From the NCBI RefSeq assembly GCF_003184905.1, contig NZ_QFRU01000012.1, positions 42,918 through 106,917 on the forward strand: a stretch of 64,000 nt of DNA, written 5' to 3'. Made by a program: the position numbers and the translations under genes. Within the stretch, counting starts at the first letter, position 1; each line of letters starts with the position of its first letter. Shown one piece after another: positions 17,470 through 25,683 of this stretch. This DNA is from Bacillus sp. CGMCC 1.16541 (GTDB taxonomy: Bacteria > Bacillota > Bacilli > Bacillales > Bacillaceae_H). The notes beneath the pieces were generated by a model. The model ran no database searches and was not told the DNA's origin. It saw only the letters and a list, made by a program, of their open reading frames with translations.

Positions 17470-17697
17470 TTAGTTCATATCCTTCTGACCTGGTAAGAAA
17501 ATATCTTCTAATCTAAGATCCAGTGCCTCTGCGATTTTCTTCATATTTTCAAACGTTGGATATTGACGAGTCCCATTTTCAATTTGAGAAATAGTTGGTT
17601 GCGGGACTCCTGATAACTGAGATAAATAAGTTTGGCTCCATTTCTTCTCTAACCTCTTTTCTCGTATGGTCTTTATTTCCAGCACCTCCTTGAGCAC
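17470..17697 (-). CDS. Small XRE-family repressor
   Basis: A 75-aa protein consisting of one Cro/CI-type helix-turn-helix (about residues 12-66): WSQTYLSQLSGVPQPTISQI holds the two DNA-binding helices, followed by ENGTRQYPTFENMKKIAEAL. It is divergently oriented to a second XRE gene across a 135-bp spacer with repeated AT-rich motifs. The pair looks like a switch controlling transfer or maintenance genes. That role is inferred. Confidence 0.8.
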   Translation of the reverse strand: MLKEVLEIKTIREKRLEKKWSQTYLSQLSGVPQPTISQIENGTRQYPTFENMKKIAEALDLRLEDIFLPGQKDMN

Positions 17698-17832
17698 ATT
17701 ATATTCGATAATATATAATTTGTAAACAGATTAAAGATAATTTTTTTACAAATATTTTTAGGTTTTTATTATTTACGAATTTTTTCTGATAAGATAAATC
17801 TAAATACAAATATTTTATAAGGATGAAGTGCA
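17698..17832. promoter_or_regulatory. Divergent promoter region between two XRE genes
   Basis: The spacer is very AT rich and contains repeated ACAAATATTTT elements (near 17749 and 17806) that also occur as partial inverted copies, plausible binding sites for one or both repressors. A TATAAT-like box (GATAATATATAAT near 17710-17720) could serve the minus-strand gene. Confidence 0.5.
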
Positions 17833-18228
17833 ATGGATATCAAGAAATATATGGGTATGAAAATTAAGGAATATAGAAAGTCAATGAAACTTACCACTAT
17901 GGAATTAGGTTCTTTATCTGGAACTTCACAAAGTACCATTAGTGAAATAGAACGAGGTACTCGATCTATTCAGGTCGAATCCTTAGCCAAAATTTGCAAC
18001 GCTCTTGGTGTCACGCTTAACGATGTTTTGCCTATAAGTGCTTCTAAAGAAAAAACAGATGCCTCTTATACTCCTGAAATAAGCCAACTTACAAATTTAA
18101 TTAGCTCTTTGTCTTCTGACGAAGTTAGGTTACTTACAGATATACTTTTGAAAGTTAATCGATTACCACAGTCCGACAGAGAATCCTTAAAATCTTTACT
18201 TAACTCGTTAATGAATAATAAGTTATAA
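17833..18228 (+). CDS. XRE-family transcriptional regulator
   Basis: A 131-aa protein with an N-terminal helix-turn-helix (residues about 8-65; MELGSLSGTSQSTISEIERG contains the recognition helix) and a C-terminal helical region (about 80-131) that may mediate dimerisation or ligand binding. The layout is like SinR/ImmR-type repressors. It is transcribed away from the smaller XRE gene. Start ATG 17833 with AAGGATG. A long hairpin follows its stop. Confidence 0.82.
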   Translation: MDIKKYMGMKIKEYRKSMKLTTMELGSLSGTSQSTISEIERGTRSIQVESLAKICNALGVTLNDVLPISASKEKTDASYTPEISQLTNLISSLSSDEVRLLTDILLKVNRLPQSDRESLKSLLNSLMNNKL

Positions 18229-18241
18229 ATATATGTTAGAA

Positions 18242-18298
18242 GATTATAACCATTTGGAGGAGGGTCAAAAAAATACCCCTCCTCAAACGGTTATAATC
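18242..18298. terminator. Long hairpin between convergent genes
   Basis: GATTATAACC (18242) pairs with GGTTATAATC (ending 18298), and inside it GAGGAGGG pairs with CCCTCCTC. The inner 28 bases (18257-18284) occur again as an exact reverse complement at 22852-22879. It sits between convergent genes and probably acts as a bidirectional terminator. Confidence 0.6.
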
Positions 18299-18354
18299 AT
18301 GGTAAAATTTATAGTTTTCTCTATAGATTATAGTTCTTGAAAACATAACAAAAA

Positions 18355-18411
18355 AAAGCAAAATGCAATGTGAATATTAGCTACAAACTAACTCCTTACT
18401 GCATTTTGCTT
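18355..18411 (-). terminator. Terminator of the hydrolase/kinase/regulator operon
   Basis: AAGCAAAATGCA pairs with TGCATTTTGCTT across a loop of about 33 nt, with T/A runs outside. The 3' arm overlaps the last codons of the response regulator gene (stop at 18396). Confidence 0.55.
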
Positions 18412-18983
18412 TTTATAATTCGTAATTGTCTTTTTATTGTTTCGACAGATTTATATAATTTGTCAGCAATTTGTGATTTATTTAACCCTTGTTCCCTTAA
18501 GCTATAAACTTCACGTTCAGTTGGTGTTAATATCTTTATTTTTCTTTCTTTCCTTAACTCTCCAACTAATACATTTGTAACATCAGCATGGAGACTAACT
18601 TTCCCTCTGAATGCTTCTCTAATAGCGTTAGGAATATCTCTATAAGACGTTTTTGTTATGTAGTTAACAACACCTGTATCAAAGCATTCAAGTATAATAT
18701 CCTTTTCATCCCAAGATGTTAACATAATGATTTTCTTTAAACCTTTTTCATATAAGTGCCTAGCGACTTCTAAACCATTCAGGTTTTCTTCATCACCCTC
18801 ATCTTTTAATAACGTTAAATCCAATAAAACTACATCAATATTATTATAATCAACTTGTAAGGCTTCCTCTTTATTGTAAGCTTGTTTAACAACAGTAATA
18901 TTGTTCTCTTTTTCTATATAATCACTTATACATTGCATCCAAACAGGATCATCTTCTACAATCATTAATTTTATTTTGTCCAT
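18396..18983 (-). CDS. LuxR/NarL-type response regulator
   Basis: A 195-aa two-component regulator. The receiver domain (residues 1-125) has the acidic pocket (VEDDP near 9-13) and the phosphoacceptor Asp in VVLLDLTLL (about 56), with conserved Thr (MLTSWDE) and Lys (ITKTSY). The C-terminal LuxR-type helix-turn-helix (about 135-195, LTPTEREVYSLREQGLNKSQ) binds DNA. It overlaps the sensor kinase gene by 13 bp, so it is the cognate partner. Target genes unknown; the neighbouring plasmid backbone genes are candidates. Confidence 0.9.
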   Translation of the reverse strand: MDKIKLMIVEDDPVWMQCISDYIEKENNITVVKQAYNKEEALQVDYNNIDVVLLDLTLLKDEGDEENLNGLEVARHLYEKGLKKIIMLTSWDEKDIILECFDTGVVNYITKTSYRDIPNAIREAFRGKVSLHADVTNVLVGELRKERKIKILTPTEREVYSLREQGLNKSQIADKLYKSVETIKRQLRIIKSKMQ

Positions 18984-20365
18984 AGGTTATTCTCTCCTAT
19001 TAGTTTAGAATTAAATTGTTCATTTACCCTAAATTCAATAATTCTCTTAGAAGGCAAAGTTAATGTAAAAGTCGTTCCTTTTTTGACCTTACTTTTCACT
19101 AAAATATCGCCACCATGTTTTTTGAGGACATTGTAACAGTAGGTTAAACCAAGTCCAAAATTTGTTTGATTATGTTTAGTTGAATAAAATGGATCTAATA
19201 CATGAGTAAGTTCATCTTTTTCGATTCCTTTACCCTCATCTATAAAGTCAATATGAATCTTTTTTCGAGTCTTGTAGACTTTTATTAAAATTACACCTTG
19301 ACCATTCATTGCTTCACTGGCATTTTTGATTATATTTAAATAAGTTTCTTGTAATTGCTCAGTATCACCAAATACTATAGCATCGACTTCATATTGTTTA
19401 ATGATTGTGATATCAGGATGCATATTTAAATAAGGTTTAAGCAAGTTAATTGCTGAATCTATACTTTCTCTGAGGGAAAATTCAGATTCTTTAAGGTTTA
19501 TAGCGTCTATCTTACTTTGAATACGCCTTGAAAGTTCTAAAACGTGATTTGTTGAATTTAAAACTAACCCTAGATTTTCAGCAGACCTTTCTTCAGGTGG
19601 CATTTGTTCTTTAATCTGATTCACTAATAAATCAATTTTAGCTATTTCATTTTTTATTGTATGGTTGAACAACGCTGTACCGGAACGCGCTGCTTTCATT
19701 GTGGAATCACGCATTTCCTTTTCAAACCTAATCCGCACTCCAAGAATTCCATATTTAACTCCAAAGTAAACAAAAACAAGAAATTGAATTACTATAATCC
19801 AAGGATTATAATGCCATACGCCCACAATCCCCAACGCTTCTAAGATAATATTTGTGGTCAGCGCAAATGTAAACATTGGGACTACAAATACACAAGTCAG
19901 TATTTTTCTTCTCTTAATAATTGGACGATCTTCTCGCCATGCGGCGTATATCAATAAAATATTAGCTACTATTACATAGGGTACTACCCAAATTGCTAAA
20001 ATACGGAAATCAACTTTAAACTCTGGATATACTTGAAACATAAGATACATAATAAAAATCGGAATTAGTAAGAGTACCTTTAATATATTTCTCTTTCTTA
20101 CATTACCAATTGCATCCGAATAAACTATTCCAAAAATCAACATACCATATGGTGTGAAATAGTGTCCTATCGATGTAAATATCCCATCCAAATGTAATAC
20201 CCATTCTGGCCGATGTATCCCTTTTCCTAGTAAGGCTCCTATACCTCCAAAACCTCCACAAAATCCTATAACACTTGCCCATCTAATTTTCTCATTTTGA
20301 GGATTTCTAAAAAAAAGAATTGAACTCATTAACCACAGTAAAGCCACCATTATAAACATAAACAT
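18971..20365 (-). CDS. Membrane sensor histidine kinase
   Basis: A 464-aa protein. The first about 205 residues hold six to seven membrane helices with little outside the membrane, a topology suited to sensing a hydrophobic or membrane-proximal signal. The phosphoacceptor His lies near residue 236 (ALFNHTIKNEI), followed by N box (IIKNASEAM), G1 (DEGKGI) and G2 (FGLGLTYCYNVLKKHGG) ATP-binding motifs. It lies between the hydrolase gene (7 bp gap) and its response regulator (overlap), so the three form one operon. Confidence 0.9.
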   Translation of the reverse strand: MFMFIMVALLWLMSSILFFRNPQNEKIRWASVIGFCGGFGGIGALLGKGIHRPEWVLHLDGIFTSIGHYFTPYGMLIFGIVYSDAIGNVRKRNILKVLLLIPIFIMYLMFQVYPEFKVDFRILAIWVVPYVIVANILLIYAAWREDRPIIKRRKILTCVFVVPMFTFALTTNIILEALGIVGVWHYNPWIIVIQFLVFVYFGVKYGILGVRIRFEKEMRDSTMKAARSGTALFNHTIKNEIAKIDLLVNQIKEQMPPEERSAENLGLVLNSTNHVLELSRRIQSKIDAINLKESEFSLRESIDSAINLLKPYLNMHPDITIIKQYEVDAIVFGDTEQLQETYLNIIKNASEAMNGQGVILIKVYKTRKKIHIDFIDEGKGIEKDELTHVLDPFYSTKHNQTNFGLGLTYCYNVLKKHGGDILVKSKVKKGTTFTLTLPSKRIIEFRVNEQFNSKLIGENNLWTK

Positions 20366-20372
20366 ATGTCCA

Positions 20373-21353
20373 TTACCTCTTTAGCTTATTTTGTAGAAAC
20401 GAAATGGTATCCTTTTCAATTTTTTTTCGTTTAAGTACTATTCCTGCATGCCCACAATTGTAGACATAACGTGTAGGTTTACCCCAAGACTCCCACAACA
20501 GATCTGCATCTTGGATATGAACGTACTGATCATGTTTAGCAGAAATTAGTAGTATATTTTCTTTATTAATTTTTGGAAGTGCTTGATTTGGCTCGACTAA
20601 TTCCCAATACTTTACTAGATCGTTGTAATTAACTCCATGAGACTCTAAGTCCCTTCTTATATACTTACCAGGAATTGTATTCCATATTGAATAACTAAGA
20701 CGATTAGAATAAAATATAGAAACTAATGCATCAATTTCTGACTCAAGTGTAGCAACTAAATTTGAGATAAAGCCACCGAGACTAACACCAATTATAATTA
20801 CGGGACCTTGTTTGTTATTTTTCATCCATTGAATTAGAGCCCTTAAATCAACGATTGCTTGCCTAGTAGATTCAACAGTCCTATTAATATTGGCACTAAC
20901 CATAAATTCTCCACTGTAAAGTGATGCTTCTGGCTGACGTTCTAAATGGTAAGGAAGTGTATAGTAGTACATGTTCCATCCTAAGTTATTCATAATTGAA
21001 TCATGAAAAATCTTCTTTACCCTATCAAATCCTTTCATTCGCCAACCATGTACAAAAATAACATTAGGCTTATTTCCAACTTCATTTAAGAAAGACTCAC
21101 CTCTTACGTAATCATTGGGATGATCCCCAGAAGGTCTCAAACTTTCAAATCCAAATTCCCCTATGCTGTAGCCATTTTCTTTAGAAGTTATATTCAAATC
21201 AATATCTGCAAGTGATGATGGTACTTCAAAAAAAACATCTCTATCTATATTCGTTGGTGCATGATCAAAATCAATATGATATTGATTCTCTTTACTTCGG
21301 TCTTTATGCAAATCATACAGAGCATAATAATCTATCAATTTTGAAAGTAACAA
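20373..21353 (-). CDS. Alpha/beta hydrolase, first gene of a two-component operon
   Basis: A 326-aa protein with alpha/beta hydrolase hallmarks: an oxyanion-type VIFVHGWRM (about residue 96), nucleophile elbow GVSLGG (about 190), candidate acid Asp in SAKHDQYVH (about 275) and His in NCGHAGIV (about 303). It has no signal peptide or membrane segment, so it acts in the cytoplasm. The substrate is not evident; esterase, thioesterase or acyl-hydrolase activities are possible. Being the first gene of the kinase/regulator operon suggests it makes or destroys the signal sensed by the kinase. That is inferred. Confidence 0.8.
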   Translation of the reverse strand: MLLSKLIDYYALYDLHKDRSKENQYHIDFDHAPTNIDRDVFFEVPSSLADIDLNITSKENGYSIGEFGFESLRPSGDHPNDYVRGESFLNEVGNKPNVIFVHGWRMKGFDRVKKIFHDSIMNNLGWNMYYYTLPYHLERQPEASLYSGEFMVSANINRTVESTRQAIVDLRALIQWMKNNKQGPVIIIGVSLGGFISNLVATLESEIDALVSIFYSNRLSYSIWNTIPGKYIRRDLESHGVNYNDLVKYWELVEPNQALPKINKENILLISAKHDQYVHIQDADLLWESWGKPTRYVYNCGHAGIVLKRKKIEKDTISFLQNKLKR

Positions 21354-21880
21354 GTTAATATCTCCCCCCCAGCCGATTCTTTATGTTTATGTTATTTTTT
21401 ACATTATTTCTCATGATATCAAACTATCTACTATATTTACATGAATCAACAATCCCTTTATTTTTAATGTACGAGAATCAATTAATCTCTTTTTGTTGAC
21501 ATTAAGATAAATAAAACTATTTTTTTACCATTTTTTTAATCATATGATAGCCTATAGTCCTAAATTTTATAAAAAAAGATTTTTTGTCACTTTAATCATA
21601 TTTAAATGTTCCACTAACTCCGTAGACATTCTGTACATTTTTAATAGAAATCACCTTAATCCCATTCTAAAAATAGATAATGAACTGTTATTAGTTCATT
21701 GCAGAACCCCACCTGTTGCTTCAGAACAGAAATTGGTTTCATCTAAAACAACAAGTTCACCTTTAGTTAAACTTAAATCAAGCTTAACAACTGCTTTTTA
21801 AATAACCAAAGAACAAGTTCAACTAATTACACCACAAGTTCACCATGTATTCATCACAAAATACATCCCATTCATTTAAG

Positions 21881-21907
21881 TATGACTTAAGTTAAACTTA
21901 AGTCATA
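21881..21907. promoter_or_regulatory. 27-bp perfect palindrome
   Basis: Two 13-bp arms, TATGACTTAAGTT and its exact complement, are separated by a single base. It lies 90 bp before the iteron array in the AT-rich spacer. It is probably a protein-binding site or part of a replication or partition locus. Confidence 0.6.
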
Positions 21908-21996
21908 AAAGCTCATAAAATAAGATATATACACAAACTCCAAACAGGAATTGTTGATTTTTTATCGAAATCATATAAAATTAAATGAATAGATGG

Positions 21997-22139
21997 CTGT
22001 GAATCGAGTGAACACCGATAAACTTAACAGGTGAATAACCGTGAACTGAGTGAACATAATTAAATAAGGTAAATGAATGACTGTGAATCGAGTGAACTTT
22101 CACAAAACCCACAAACGAACGACCGTGAACTGAGTGAAC
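21997..22139 (+). repeat. Four 17-bp iterons at exact 42-bp spacing
   Basis: Copies start at 21997, 22039, 22081 and 22123. Two forms alternate strictly: CTGTGAATCGAGTGAAC (copies 1 and 3) and CCGTGAACTGAGTGAAC (copies 2 and 4). Copy spacing of 42 bp is four helical turns, so bound proteins would align on one face of the helix. The array ends 35 bp before the start of the RacA-like protein gene, which likely binds it. Confidence 0.85.
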
Positions 22140-22173
22140 GTACATAAAATACTAATAAATGGTGGTGGATTAC

Positions 22174-22740
22174 ATGAATAATTCTGAAAGCGTAAACTTC
22201 ATTGGTGTACCAGAAGCATCTGAATATACCAACATTCCTCCTGAAACATTAAAAAGGTATCTAATTAATCATGAACAGTTTTTAAATTTCAAAAAAGAAG
22301 GTAGACGTTATAAAATAAGTATTGAATCGCTAGATCTATTAAAGAAAATCCGTGAACTCTATAGCGAGGGGTTATTAAAAGAAGATGTGAACGATAATTT
22401 AGCAAGTGATGGGCTTCCTATAACTATTACAGTCAAAAATCAAGAAGAAAAAGGTTCCATCTCTATAAATGATGAACTAAGTGAAATAAAAAAGATGTTA
22501 CAACAACAAGAACAACAGATGACACAGCAGATGCAATTTAACCAAAAATTAGTAGAAGAGTTACAAAAAGTTAGCCAAACAAATCAAGAACTGAAGCAAA
22601 TGATAAACAGAAAAGACGCTGAGTTGATAGGAGAACTCAGGAAGGGATTGTCTGAAAGTAAAAAAATGATTGAAGAAGCTTCTGCTAGTGCAGAGTTAGA
22701 AAAGAAAAAAACATGGTGGGAAAAATTAATGGGTAAATAA
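22174..22740 (+). CDS. RacA-like HTH/coiled-coil plasmid protein (DUF3967-type)
   Basis: A 188-aa protein; I use ATG 22174 after GGTGGTGGA instead of the ATG at 22159. The N-terminal 65 residues form a MerR/excisionase-like winged helix (VNFIGVPEASEYTNIPPETL). A long Gln/Glu coiled coil follows (about 100-165), and the C-terminus has the aromatic-basic KKKTWWEKLMGK end seen in DUF3967 proteins. The layout resembles RacA, which links DNA to the membrane or to DivIVA. With the iterons just upstream, a partition (centromere-binding) role is the best guess. It is followed by a strong terminator. Confidence 0.75.
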   Translation: MNNSESVNFIGVPEASEYTNIPPETLKRYLINHEQFLNFKKEGRRYKISIESLDLLKKIRELYSEGLLKEDVNDNLASDGLPITITVKNQEEKGSISINDELSEIKKMLQQQEQQMTQQMQFNQKLVEELQKVSQTNQELKQMINRKDAELIGELRKGLSESKKMIEEASASAELEKKKTWWEKLMGK

Positions 22741-22790
22741 TAAAAAGCTTTTACTATCCTGGGACTGACCGGGATAGTAAAAGCTTTTTA
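22741..22790 (+). terminator. Strong intrinsic terminator
   Basis: TAAAAAGCTTTTACTATCC pairs perfectly with its complement (22772-22790) around a 12-nt loop; the 3' arm ends in TTTTTA. It begins at the stop codon of the RacA-like gene. Confidence 0.85.
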
Positions 22791-22851
22791 TTATTATAGT
22801 GTCGTAATTTCATTATAAAAGTTACTTATTATAACATATTTTCAATATATT

Positions 22852-22879
22852 GAGGAGGGGTATTTTTTTGACCCTCCTC
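22852..22879 (+). terminator. Hairpin identical to the one at 18257 in inverse orientation
   Basis: GAGGAGGGG and its near-complement CCCTCCTC flank a T-rich loop and are followed by TTTTTT. These 28 bases are the exact reverse complement of 18257-18284. It may end transcription or mark the boundary of a mobile or recombined segment. Confidence 0.6.
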
Positions 22880-23000
22880 ATTTTTTAAAATGAATTGTAT
22901 AATAAACTAAATTTATTGTTAGGGAAAAACAGTTAAAAAGAATTCTTTTGAGATATATTACTAATTTTTATTGAATTATGAGATTAATTAACGCTATAAT

Positions 23001-23136
23001 AAAACTAACAAAAATGTCCGGAATAGAAAAAAGACTTCAACTGTTTAAGTAGTGCGACCAACACACTTAAACCGTTCCCCCTAATTGCAGTAGGGAAAAC
23101 ACTTGTCGAAGTCTCTTGTTAATAGAGTTAGTTTTT
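23001..23136. ncRNA. Structured leader / putative copy-control RNA upstream of the replication gene
   Basis: An outer stem AAAACTAAC (23001) / GTTAGTTTT (23127) encloses GACTTC (23033) / GAAGTC (23108) and an inner stem GTTTAAGT / ACTTAAAC. Read on the minus strand, the inner hairpin is followed by a T-run near 23027-23032, as for an antisense RNA terminator. With the attenuator at 23210, this resembles the antisense-RNA control of pIP501/pAMbeta1-type plasmids. No sequence match to a known RNA was tested. Confidence 0.45.
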
Positions 23137-23209
23137 CTATAAGATAAAACTTATGTTTTTATTTTATATGAAATTGACAGCTATTTCAAGGGCTTAGTTC
23201 ATCAAAATC

Positions 23210-23251
23210 AAGACATTGTTTTCCTTTTTCCAGGGAAACAGTGTCTTTTTT
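23210..23251 (+). terminator. Attenuator-like terminator in the leader of the replication gene
   Basis: AAGACATTGTTTTCCT pairs with AGGGAAACAGTGTCTT (a few mismatches) around a short loop, followed by TTTTTT. It lies 28 bp before the start codon of the putative replication gene, so it would act within the leader transcript. Confidence 0.65.
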
Positions 23252-23278
23252 GTGTTCCTTAAAGGAGAAGATGAACAA

Positions 23279-24580
23279 ATGACAAAGATATTAACTTGCT
23301 ATTTAAAAGATGTAGATACCTTCAATGGACGGTTCAAATGGTTATGGACCAATAAATCCATACTTCGTAAAAAGAAAGAAGAGTTCTTAGACATTCTTCG
23401 TACCCACTTTAAACAACAACAATCTGCTATACATAAAGAATTTCCTAAAAAGAGAATGGAAATGCTCGATTATGTCATCTATAACCTAGTGGCTACGGGC
23501 ATTCAAGCAATCCGTTCTGAAACGCTTATGAAGAAATTTAATGTGTCTAAAAGTACCGTTTCTCGTTTTGTACGCTCGTTAAAAGCGACACCGTTTATCA
23601 TTGTCGCTCGCTACATTAAAGAAGATACAACAGGTACTCATCCGGACAGTTATGTATTTATCCTTAAAAGCCATAAAAACTTTCATCACATTTGCGACGA
23701 AATCTTTTTTGCCCATGATACAACAGGAATACAAACGCTTCAACAAGAAGAAATGACCACTCCTGTGACACGTCCTGTGACGTCTCCAGAAAGTGTTGAA
23801 AACGTTGATACACCAAGCTTAGAGACCCATAAATCATCTGATGCCTTTATTAACCTTGATTCACCTGTAAATCATATAAATAATCATTTAATATCTGTTT
23901 CACAGTCATTCAGCTATATTAAAGGTGTTCCCAAGAAAGTCAATCAAGTCTATGCAGGTAAATATGGACATCAACTACAAGACTTCTATGCTCGTATTCA
24001 AAATGCTGCAAAAGCCGTAAAACGAGATACAGAGATTGAGATTGAAAAAGAGCAAGTACATGAAATTGCGTATACATCCATTGTGGGATTAGATAAATAT
24101 GTGCATGAAGCCAATCAACAAGGCAATCCGTTATCCCTACGGGATATGTGTCGATTAATCTATCAAATTGCAAAAAATCAATTCTATGATTTAACAAAGC
24201 CTAAAAGTCAGGATTATTCATCAGTATACGCAAATCAACAAGAAGTTATACATAACGAAAGTCAAACAACAACTTTAGCTAAACCCAAACATATTATCCG
24301 TAAAGAACTCGTTCCAAGTTGGTTAAAGGCTGAACAGCAGCAAAAAGAAGCTCCAAAAGAAACAGAAATTTCTTTGGATCAACAGCTTGAAATGATTCAG
24401 TTAAAGCAAGATTTAGGACAAGAGCTAACACCAGAAGAAGAGAATTTGCTGCAGGAGCACAGCTCCACGTATAGCTTGTTGGAGATCGCTCAGGTAAAAC
24501 AAGACCTAGGACAAGCTTTAACGTCAGAGGAACAAGAATACTTGCGTCAACACAATCAGTTAAAAGACACAGCTTCTTAA
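23279..24580 (+). CDS. Putative plasmid replication initiator (HTH protein)
   Basis: A 433-aa protein starting at ATG 23279 behind AAAGGAG; the frame is open further upstream but runs through the attenuator hairpin. Residues about 60-120 hold a winged helix-turn-helix (SETLMKKFNVSKSTVSRFVR). The C-terminal third is Gln/Glu rich with two related segments (QLEMIQLKQDLGQELTPEEE and LLEIAQVKQDLGQALTSEEQ), a tandem repeat of about 38 residues. The structured leader, the attenuator and the adjacent ParB-like gene suggest a replication initiator. Its family is not recognised, so a regulatory role remains possible. Confidence 0.55.
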   Translation: MTKILTCYLKDVDTFNGRFKWLWTNKSILRKKKEEFLDILRTHFKQQQSAIHKEFPKKRMEMLDYVIYNLVATGIQAIRSETLMKKFNVSKSTVSRFVRSLKATPFIIVARYIKEDTTGTHPDSYVFILKSHKNFHHICDEIFFAHDTTGIQTLQQEEMTTPVTRPVTSPESVENVDTPSLETHKSSDAFINLDSPVNHINNHLISVSQSFSYIKGVPKKVNQVYAGKYGHQLQDFYARIQNAAKAVKRDTEIEIEKEQVHEIAYTSIVGLDKYVHEANQQGNPLSLRDMCRLIYQIAKNQFYDLTKPKSQDYSSVYANQQEVIHNESQTTTLAKPKHIIRKELVPSWLKAEQQQKEAPKETEISLDQQLEMIQLKQDLGQELTPEEENLLQEHSSTYSLLEIAQVKQDLGQALTSEEQEYLRQHNQLKDTAS

Positions 24581-24688
24581 TTAAAAAAGTAGAAATCTCT
24601 TAAAAGCTGATGTTTTAATAGACTATGTTTATTTAGAACTGTGTTCTAAATAAACAATAACTACTAATCTACGCAGGAGGAAACTATT

Positions 24689-25477
24689 ATGCCACATAAA
24701 ATTACCTTAACCGGATCAGCCACAGGGCCACTACGAGAGTACGATCGCTATGTTGCCTTTGATATGCGTGAAAAAGGGTCACCATCTGCGCCGAAAGGAT
24801 TAAAGAAGAGTACGTTTATTTCGTATACCGTGTTTGTTGCGAAGAAAGCCTTTAATAAAACGGGACTCACGAAGAAAAGTATTATGCATGAAAAAATTCT
24901 CATTCAAGGAGAACCAACGTTAGACATTCCCATTGATGAATGTCCTGGTGAGGTAGGAGTAATCTGTTTCCAGATTACCGTTCTTCCGAATAAAAATGAT
25001 AAAGAGAAGAATGATTCAGATGCGAAAAAAGAAGCTAAACAAGAAGCTTCTGCGTCTTCTGAAGCCCAAAAGAACACAGAATCTACTGCACAGGAAGAAG
25101 CACAAGCACCTATTTCTCAGCCTGTAGCAAATGAACAGAAGAAAGAACCTCAATCAGTACAACCAGAAGTGAAGGAGACGCCTGTTCAAGAGAAAAAGGT
25201 GGATCCAAAAAAGAAACAAATGACTAATCAGCCAAAAGGGACACAAGATCTTTTAAGCTTCGATGACATTATTGTACCTGAAGAGTTCTTAAAGACACGC
25301 CCAAACCCTGAAAAAACACAAAAGGTCATTGATTTTGTGAAGCGTACGGGGCGCCTAGATGAGCCATTGACGATTGAAAAAGGATCGAACGTCTTAAAAG
25401 ATGGCTATCGTCGTTATGTCGTGGCGAAAACGGTGAAAATGGACAAAGTTCCTGTTGTATACGAGTATCAAAAGTAA
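24689..25477 (+). CDS. OB-fold-like / ParB-like fusion protein
   Basis: A 262-aa protein in three parts. Residues 1-112 are beta-rich and look like an OB fold (HKITLTGSATGPLREYDRYVAF). Residues 113-195 are a disordered Lys/Glu/Gln/Pro linker. Residues 199-262 match the ParB N-terminal (ParB/Srx) fold: FDDIIVPEEFLKTRPNPEKT, then GRLDEPLTIEKG, DGYRRYVVAKTV and VPVVYEY. ParB-like domains bind CTP or DNA in partition proteins. Start ATG with CAGGAGGAAA. It follows the putative replication gene and probably serves plasmid maintenance. Confidence 0.7.
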   Translation: MPHKITLTGSATGPLREYDRYVAFDMREKGSPSAPKGLKKSTFISYTVFVAKKAFNKTGLTKKSIMHEKILIQGEPTLDIPIDECPGEVGVICFQITVLPNKNDKEKNDSDAKKEAKQEASASSEAQKNTESTAQEEAQAPISQPVANEQKKEPQSVQPEVKETPVQEKKVDPKKKQMTNQPKGTQDLLSFDDIIVPEEFLKTRPNPEKTQKVIDFVKRTGRLDEPLTIEKGSNVLKDGYRRYVVAKTVKMDKVPVVYEYQK

Positions 25478-25683
25478 GAACTCAAAGAAAAAAAGAACGA
25501 TTGTTTACAGTTTCATTGACAAATTAGACAAAAACAGAATAAACAAAGTGGTAGCCTATGACCAGTATATAAAAGGTAAATGAAACAGGATTTAATTTCT
25601 GCTGAGATAAGATGAACATCTTCACTACTATTCTCTATACGTAGCTTTCTATACATCTAAGTCGCGAATTGGAGGGAGATATA

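Larger units (their letters stand above)
21354..22158. other. 805-bp non-coding region with palindromes and iterons (possible origin or centromere)
   Basis: No gene with a credible ribosome site is present. The region holds three CAAGTTCA(C/A) repeats (about 21752, 21814, 21834), a 27-bp palindrome (21881-21907, arms TATGACTTAAGTT) and four iterons (21997-22139). This layout is typical of plasmid replication origins or partition centromeres. Which of these it is cannot be settled by eye. Confidence 0.55.

Noticed and set aside
21544..21801. 85-aa plus-strand frame in the iteron region
   Set aside because: No ribosome site; Ser/Lys-rich low-complexity product; it covers CAAGTTCAC repeats.
21997..22139. 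CRISPR array
   Set aside because: Only four copies, two alternating variants, spacers of 25 bp that are not unique-length protospacers, and no cas genes; iterons fit better.
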